DNA of 23,074 nucleotides from a virus. Under the pieces are notes generated by a model that was not told where the DNA came from, made no database searches, and was given only the letters and a program-made list of their open reading frames with translations. Positions 18,670-23,074 of this stretch are shown here, in pieces. The stretch spans positions 1 to 23,074 of IMG/VR virus record IMGVR_UViG_3300005511_000086, one strand, 5' to 3'. The translations under genes and the position numbers were made by a program. The first letter of the stretch is position 1; every line of letters starts with the position of its first letter.

Positions 18670-18968
18670 GAGCTACCGCGTTCAAGTTGATTGAAGCCGC
18701 GCAGGCCTTCCCCCTGCCGCGCCGCATCGCATCCGAGCCCCAGCATATACACGACGCCCGTGTGGCGGCTGTGAAGCGCCTGGGGACCTCATGGGTGGCG
18801 CATCCGGCTTACGTCTTCAATCCCCGGCACTCGACCAATCGCGATGTCTACGAGGCTGCGCGCGTGCCGTACCTTAGCGAAGTCTCACGCCGGGCAGCAG
18901 CCGACCGCGCGCGCCGGGATGCCTTCAAACGCGCCCAGGCCGTGCGTGCTGCGCTGGGAGGTGTGTGA
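18666..18968 (+). CDS. Hypothetical basic protein (100 aa)
   Basis: Beginning MRATAFKLIEAAQAFPLPRR, it has a middle region HIHDARVAAVKRLGTSWVAHPAYVFNP and a strongly basic helical end (RRAAADRARRDAFKRAQAVR). The latter suggests nucleic-acid binding, or simply a charged helix. The ATG overlaps the previous stop by 4 nt; a longer upstream form (from 18453) would lie inside the two preceding genes and is rejected. The family is unknown to me. Confidence 0.75.
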   Translation: MRATAFKLIEAAQAFPLPRRIASEPQHIHDARVAAVKRLGTSWVAHPAYVFNPRHSTNRDVYEAARVPYLSEVSRRAAADRARRDAFKRAQAVRAALGGV

Positions 18969-19303
18969 TGACCAATTGCTGCAATGAATACGGACGCTGC
19001 ACCCAGGGGCCCAATTGCCCGGTGCGCGAGAAATACGCCGCCGAGGGCTCCGAGTACCTGCTCCAGCCCGCCAAGGGCATCTGCCTCAAGCCAGGGCCCA
19101 CGCGCGCCACCGACGGAGTGGAAATCACCGAGTGGCATGCGCCTGAGACCGGCGACGTGCCGGCGATCGTGATGCTGGACAAACCCTACCAATGGCTGCG
19201 CGACCTGTTTTTCAGCGCCGTCTGGTGGGCCGGGACCATCAGCCTCACCGCACTCACGGCGTGCGCCTTCCTTCTTGCTACAGGATTCTTCCCCGGCTTT
19301 TAA
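18968..19303 (+). CDS. Cys-rich membrane-anchored phage protein (111 aa)
   Basis: The N-terminal segment MTNCCNEYGRCTQGPNCPVR holds five Cys (residues 4, 5, 11, 17 and nearby) in a pattern common in small phage proteins, probably a metal-binding knuckle. The C-terminus carries a hydrophobic helix (AVWWAGTISLTALTACAFLL, about residues 83-102) ending with TGFFPGF. It should be anchored in the inner membrane with the Cys domain in the cytoplasm. The ATG at 18968 is preferred over the GTG at 18965 because GGAGG then has 6-nt spacing. The function is unknown. Confidence 0.82.
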   Translation: MTNCCNEYGRCTQGPNCPVREKYAAEGSEYLLQPAKGICLKPGPTRATDGVEITEWHAPETGDVPAIVMLDKPYQWLRDLFFSAVWWAGTISLTALTACAFLLATGFFPGF

Positions 19304-19327
19304 ACCTATTCAACCACTGAGGAAAAT

Positions 19328-20527
19328 ATGAACGACACCGATAGCGCGATTTTGGACCGCCCCGCAGAAACCCAGCAGAACAAAAGCCTTGTGCTGGTCA
19401 GCGCCACACTCAAGGAATATGACCGGGTCGAGGCTGGCCTAGCTGACCTGCGCACCAAATACAAGGACGTGGTCTACCCCGTATCCACTGCCGCCGGCAT
19501 GGAAGAAGCCAAGGCCGCCAGGGTCGCCCTGCGTGACCCGCGCTATGCCGTCGCCAATGCCGCGAAAGCTGCAAAGGCCCCGCTCAATGAACTGAAAAAG
19601 GACATTGACGAGCGCGCCGCCGCGATTACCGCACAGCTGGTAGACCTCGAAACCCCGATTCATGAGCAGATCAAGGCCGAGGAAGACCGGGTCGCCGCGG
19701 CAAAAGAAGCCGCAGCGAAGGCGAAACGAGAAGCCGCAGCGCGCGCCCAGAATGCAATCGACGAAATCCGGGGCATTGCCGTCAAAGCGGCCACCAGTAG
19801 CGCGGCAGAGATTGACCTGATGCGAGCCGGCCTGGATGCCATGGAGACCAGCATGGAGGCCTTTGGTGAACGCGCGGGCGAAGCCATGCAGGCCAAGATG
19901 CAGGTTCTGCAAACGCTCGACACCCTGCACGCCGCCGCGGTTTCCCGTGAGGCCGCAGAGGCTCGGGCCGCTGCCGACCGCCGCGAGTTGGAGGCCATGC
20001 GCGAGGCCCAGGCAGAGCGGGAACGCATCGCCAACAAGGAGCGTGAAGAAGCTCAGGCAGCAGAAAACGCCAAGCGCGCCGAGGAAGCCAAGGCCGAAGC
20101 AAAGAAGCTGGCCGACGAACGCGCAGCCTTTGCCCTGGAGCAGGAGCAGGCCCGCGCCGCACAGAAAGCAGAGGCCGACCGGTTGGCCGCCGAACGCCTC
20201 AAGGTCGAGGAAGCCCAACAGGCCGCCCAGCGCGAGCGCGACCAGGTTGCAGCCAAAGAGCGCGAAGCAGCCGAAGCGGCGCGCAAGGAAGAGGACCGCA
20301 AGCGCCAGGAAGCTGCTGAGGCCGAGCGCCAGCGCCTGGACCAGGAGGCCGCCCAGCGCCGCAAAGCCGAGGAAGACGCCCACGCCGCCGACCAGCTGCG
20401 CCGGAACGCCGCCGGGGTAATGCTGGATGCCCTGCAGGCCGTCACCAAAGATCACGATTTCGACGGCCTCGCGCCGGCCACCCAGCAGTTGGTATTCAAC
20501 GCCATCACCGCAGCCACCAAGGAATAA
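19328..20527 (+). CDS. Coiled-coil recombination-module protein, DUF1351-like (399 aa)
   Basis: The first 115 residues contain LKEYDRVEAGLADLRTKY, then YPVSTAAGMEEAKAARVALRD and an NELKKDIDERAAAITAQL helix, a pattern I associate with DUF1351-type proteins found beside Erf/RecT and YqaJ genes. Residues 115-370 are a very long Ala/Glu/Arg/Lys coiled coil. The end HDFDGLAPATQQLVFNAITAA is globular. GAGG lies 5-6 nt before the ATG. It is probably a structural or accessory partner of the annealing/exonuclease pair; the exact role is not established. The coiled coil produces a large meaningless open frame on the other strand. Confidence 0.82.
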   Translation: MNDTDSAILDRPAETQQNKSLVLVSATLKEYDRVEAGLADLRTKYKDVVYPVSTAAGMEEAKAARVALRDPRYAVANAAKAAKAPLNELKKDIDERAAAITAQLVDLETPIHEQIKAEEDRVAAAKEAAAKAKREAAARAQNAIDEIRGIAVKAATSSAAEIDLMRAGLDAMETSMEAFGERAGEAMQAKMQVLQTLDTLHAAAVSREAAEARAAADRRELEAMREAQAERERIANKEREEAQAAENAKRAEEAKAEAKKLADERAAFALEQEQARAAQKAEADRLAAERLKVEEAQQAAQRERDQVAAKEREAAEAARKEEDRKRQEAAEAERQRLDQEAAQRRKAEEDAHAADQLRRNAAGVMLDALQAVTKDHDFDGLAPATQQLVFNAITAATKE

Positions 20528-20529
20528 CC

Positions 20530-21336
20530 ATGAGCGACGCCAACGTTATCGAAATGCTGGAGGAGCCAGCCCCGACCCGTCTGCCGGCCGTCGCCTCGGA
20601 ACTCGGCGGCCCGCTGGGCGCGGCAATGCAGGCGCTGAAGCTCGGCGTCAGTGTGGCGGACATGAAGGACATGCTGGCTCTCCAAAAAGATTGGGAAGCG
20701 AATGAAGCCCGCAAGGCCTACGTCGCCGACATGGCCGCCTTCAAGCTCAATCCGCCCGAGATTTTCAAGACCAAGGCCGTCAGCATCAAAACTCGCGACG
20801 GCGGCCAGGGTCCGCAGTACAGCCACGCCACGTTGGGCGAAGTCTGCGAAAAGATTGTGGAAGGCCTGGCCAAGCACGGATTCAGCCACCGCTGGGACAC
20901 GAGGCAGCCCGAGGGCGGACAGATTTTCGTCACCTGCACCCTCACCCATCGGCTTGGCCACAGCGAAAGCACCACGCTCAATTCCAGCCGCGACGAGACC
21001 GGGGCAAAAAACAATATCCAGTCCCTGTCTTCGACCATCACATATCTGCAGCGCTATACCCTGCTGGGCGCCAGCGGGTTGGCCACCAAGGACATGCCGG
21101 ATGACGACGGCAAGGGCGCCGACGGTGGAAACACCGACCCTATCTATAACGCAGCCGCCAACCTCATGGCCTGGACAAAAAAAGCCATCGAGGCAAAAAC
21201 CTTTGAACAACTGAAAAAGGTTCGCCACGACGCGAACGTGGATTTTCTTGAAAACCATGACCCGGAAAGCTGGGAAGAATTCAAGAAGGTCTGCAGCAAC
21301 CACCACGGCAAACTCATGGGTGGCGCTTCGGCATGA
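20530..21336 (+). CDS. erf: Erf-family single-strand annealing protein (268 aa)
   Basis: The Erf core spans residues 60-190. KAYVADMAAFK leads into IFKTKAV, then the signature YSHATLGEVCEKIVEGL (97-113), then NNIQSLSSTITYLQRYTLLGASGL (161-184) and the acidic DMPDDDG. Erf-type proteins (P22 Erf) form rings that anneal complementary single strands, for circularisation and recombination of phage DNA. The C-terminal region (about 205-268) has a helical, charged domain likely to contact the exonuclease or SSB. It begins 3 nt after the coiled-coil gene and overlaps the exonuclease gene by 4 nt, the usual pairing. Confidence 0.93.
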   Translation: MSDANVIEMLEEPAPTRLPAVASELGGPLGAAMQALKLGVSVADMKDMLALQKDWEANEARKAYVADMAAFKLNPPEIFKTKAVSIKTRDGGQGPQYSHATLGEVCEKIVEGLAKHGFSHRWDTRQPEGGQIFVTCTLTHRLGHSESTTLNSSRDETGAKNNIQSLSSTITYLQRYTLLGASGLATKDMPDDDGKGADGGNTDPIYNAAANLMAWTKKAIEAKTFEQLKKVRHDANVDFLENHDPESWEEFKKVCSNHHGKLMGGASA

Positions 21337-21986
21337 GCCTCTACACCATAAGTCCGCATGCGCAGCACTCGCCAGGGTGGTATGCCGACCGTCTAGGCAA
21401 GCTGACCGGCTCCGTTGCTGACCAAATTTACACGGGCGGCAAGGGTAAGACCCGGGCGGCCTTGCGCGCGAGGCTGGTGCTGGAGCGTATGACCGGCGAG
21501 TCCGGCAAGGCGCCATTCGAGACCGAGGCGATGCGCTGGGGCACCGACCAGGAACCGTTCTCCCGAATGGCATTTGAGCGCGAGACCGGCTTCAATGTTA
21601 CCCAGGCAGGGTTTATTTACCGCAACCGGCTGGCCACGGGCTGCAGCGTTGACGGACTTCTTGAAGAAGGCGGAACCCTGGGGATCTGGGAATCGAAAAG
21701 CCCGGACTCGGAAACCCACTATGGCTGGGTGCTGGCTGGGGTGCTGCCAGAGGAACACCGCCATCAGGTGTTGCACAACATGTGGGTGACCAACGCCCAG
21801 TTCGGCTACTTCACCAGCTACGACCCGCGCATGCCGGGCAATTTGAAGCTGTTCGTGGTGCGCGTGGAGCGTGACCAAGACGAAATCCTTAGCCACGAAG
21901 CAGCCGTGATGCAGTTCCTGCTTGAGACCGACCAGGAAGAAAAGCTGATGCGACTCAAGGCCAGCGAGCCACTCGTTTTCCACTGA
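21333..21986 (+). CDS. YqaJ/lambda-Exo-type 5'-3' exonuclease (217 aa)
   Basis: The PD-(D/E)XK core is readable: GTDQEPFSRMAFE with E74, GCSVDGLL with D107, WESKSP with E120 and K122, and a glutamine helix HRHQVLHNMWVT with Q145. These are the expected catalytic and metal-binding residues of the YqaJ recombinase family that includes lambda Exo. The enzyme would trim double-strand ends to give single strands for the Erf protein encoded just upstream. Length is close to that of lambda Exo. The ATGA overlap shows translational coupling with erf. Confidence 0.93.
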   Translation: MSLYTISPHAQHSPGWYADRLGKLTGSVADQIYTGGKGKTRAALRARLVLERMTGESGKAPFETEAMRWGTDQEPFSRMAFERETGFNVTQAGFIYRNRLATGCSVDGLLEEGGTLGIWESKSPDSETHYGWVLAGVLPEEHRHQVLHNMWVTNAQFGYFTSYDPRMPGNLKLFVVRVERDQDEILSHEAAVMQFLLETDQEEKLMRLKASEPLVFH

Positions 21987-22047
21987 CCGCTCCTCTTTTA
22001 TTGCCACATTTGACCGTCTCCCATCAATCAACCCCAAGGAAATCACC

Positions 22048-22626
22048 ATGACCACGATCAATATTTCCACCCTCAACAAACCCTCCGTCCTGGCCGCGCT
22101 GTTCAACGCCATCCGCCAGATGGGTATGGGCTTCATGCATACCGATGGCCGTGCAAGTATGACCGTGGCTGACGCTGCGGCGCTGCTCGAAAAAGACAAC
22201 TATTTCGATTACCTGCGCGGCAGGGTGCGTGAGACATGGCGCTTGCGCGAGATTGGGGAAGCCGCGCGCAACGCGGGCCTGCGCTCTGACTATGTCTACC
22301 GCGCCACAGAAAACGTGAACGGCTTGGCGGAAACCTGGACGCCGAGCATCTTCATGCCGCGCGCCGCCAGCCGCATCACCCTCGAAATCACAGACGTGCG
22401 CGTTGAGCGCTTGAAGGACATCAGCGAGGCCGATGCGAAAGCCGAGGGCTGCGAGCAGGTCGGCGTGGAAACGGGCGTCGTCGATGTGAACGGAAATCCC
22501 CAGGAAATCGGCAGCTACGCGGCCGGGTATTACGACCTTTGGGAAACCATCAACGGGCCCGGCTCATGGGATGCAAACCCCTGGGTGTGGGCAATTTCCT
22601 TTAAACGCATTCAACAGGGAGCCTGA
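22048..22626 (+). CDS. Apparent two-part fusion: small phage domain plus ASCH-like C-terminus (192 aa)
   Basis: Residues 1-60 (KPSVLAALFNAIRQMGMGFM, then MTVADAAALLEKDNYFDYLRGR) resemble a separate short phage family. These usually end soon after YFDYL-x-GR. From about residue 60 the sequence changes to VRETW, then WTPSIFMPRAASRITLEITD and LWETINGPGSWDANPWVWAISF, the core of ASCH-like phage proteins. The usual start of the second family is shortened here. The simplest reading is an in-frame deletion that joined two neighbouring genes. The ribosome site AAGGA lies 7 nt upstream. RNA binding is suggested for ASCH domains in general; the activity of this form is unknown. Confidence 0.8.
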   Translation: MTTINISTLNKPSVLAALFNAIRQMGMGFMHTDGRASMTVADAAALLEKDNYFDYLRGRVRETWRLREIGEAARNAGLRSDYVYRATENVNGLAETWTPSIFMPRAASRITLEITDVRVERLKDISEADAKAEGCEQVGVETGVVDVNGNPQEIGSYAAGYYDLWETINGPGSWDANPWVWAISFKRIQQGA

Positions 22627-22630
22627 CATC

Positions 22631-23074
22631 ATGACCAACCAAACAACCGCACAAGTGGCAGATAGCGGGTATCCGGAATTGCCCGCAGAATTCGTCAAAA
22701 AACCTATCGTCATTAAGGCTGTTCAGCTGACTGAAGCCGTCGCCAAGGCCTATGTTTTCGATCACGTCCCGTTGCCTGCGGGCGTCGAGTTCGCCAGCGC
22801 ATCGCATAAGGATGGCGTGCTGAACAAATTCTTCGCCTACATCGAAACGCTTGAAGGACGCATGAGCGTGACAATTGGCGACTGGATCATCACTGGCGTG
22901 AAGGGCGAGCGCTACCCCTGCAAGCCCGACATTTTCGCGCTGACATACGAACCCGCCGACCGCTCCAGCCGCCTTAATGGTGGTGGGGCGATGTTGGAAG
23001 CAATCACAACCGCTGACCTTCAGCTTGGGGATGGGCACGTTGAAGCCGCCCGACGCACCCTGCATGCGGCGATG
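22631..23074 (+). CDS. Phage protein of unknown function, cut by the window edge (148 aa seen)
   Basis: The open frame starts MTNQTTAQVADSGYPELPAE and stays open to the last base, so the gene is incomplete. The middle matches a widespread phage type: KKPIVIKAVQLTEAVAKAYV, then AYIETLEGRMSVTIGDWIITGVKGERYPCKPDIF (quoted in part), then ALTYEPAD. This is a compact beta-rich domain of unknown role. A tail follows that continues with LEAITTADLQLGDGHVEAAR outside the usual domain. GGGAG lies about 9 nt before the ATG. Its length and end cannot be judged from this window. Confidence 0.82.
   Translation, partial: MTNQTTAQVADSGYPELPAEFVKKPIVIKAVQLTEAVAKAYVFDHVPLPAGVEFASASHKDGVLNKFFAYIETLEGRMSVTIGDWIITGVKGERYPCKPDIFALTYEPADRSSRLNGGGAMLEAITTADLQLGDGHVEAARRTLHAAM

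Noticed and set aside
19439-20455. 338-aa open frame on the minus strand
   Set aside because: Leu/Gly-rich mirror of the Ala/Glu/Arg coiled-coil gene on the other strand; a typical artefact of GC-rich repetitive codons.
20452-21573. 373-aa open frame on the minus strand
   Set aside because: Antisense shadow of the erf and exonuclease genes, both of which have clear catalytic or family motifs.

Overview
The window is the early and regulatory half of a lambda-like temperate phage or prophage. Base composition is GC-rich (I estimate about 60%) and genes are tightly packed, many overlapping by 4 nt (ATGA or GTGA). The protein families resemble those of phages of Burkholderiales (Bordetella/Achromobacter/Burkholderia type). 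That host call is an inference from general resemblance, not a search. No integrase, attachment site, tRNA, rRNA, CRISPR array or insertion sequence is visible.

Immunity region (about 14.3-15.84 kb). A Cro-like gene reads left and a CI-like repressor gene reads right from a short divergent region at 14580-14652. The repressor has an N-terminal HTH but no visible S24 autoprotease domain. A small gene and a strong terminator (15733-15759) follow it, then a second promoter at 15810-15839. The leftward and second promoters share an identical 18-bp core containing the palindrome TGTAGC-N3-GCTACA. Four such operators are present (two per promoter), so one repressor probably controls both arms, as CI does at lambda PR and PL.

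Leftward arm (14.58 kb down to 1, minus strand). The order is cro, a GIY-YIG/HTH fusion, a CII/YmfL-type regulator, a sliding-clamp-like protein, a beta-class DNA methyltransferase, a GIY-YIG nuclease, a DUF1376 replication protein and a DnaC-like helicase loader. Next come an HNH/HTH endonuclease, a RusA-like resolvase, a DUF4406 protein, several tiny genes, NinB-like, YbcO-like, a zinc-finger protein that may be the Q-type late antiterminator, and a NinX-like protein. Just beyond lies a promoter-leader-terminator cassette (2313-2142) that looks like lambda PR'-tR'. It is followed by an HNH/AP2 homing-type endonuclease, small genes and a terminal HNH endonuclease, which usually sits next to the packaging genes.

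Rightward arm (15.81 kb to the end, plus strand). A roughly 340-nt untranslated leader rich in hairpins precedes an acyl carrier protein gene, an unusual phage gene. A run of small hypothetical genes follows, then the recombination module: a coiled-coil DUF1351-like protein, an Erf-type annealing protein and a YqaJ/lambda-Exo-type exonuclease. The window ends with an apparent two-gene fusion and a gene cut by the window edge.

The most notable items are the structured leader in front of the acyl carrier protein, the incomplete sliding-clamp-like protein, the nuclease/repressor fusion, the apparently leaderless cro gene, the twin operator system and the Q-like late switch.
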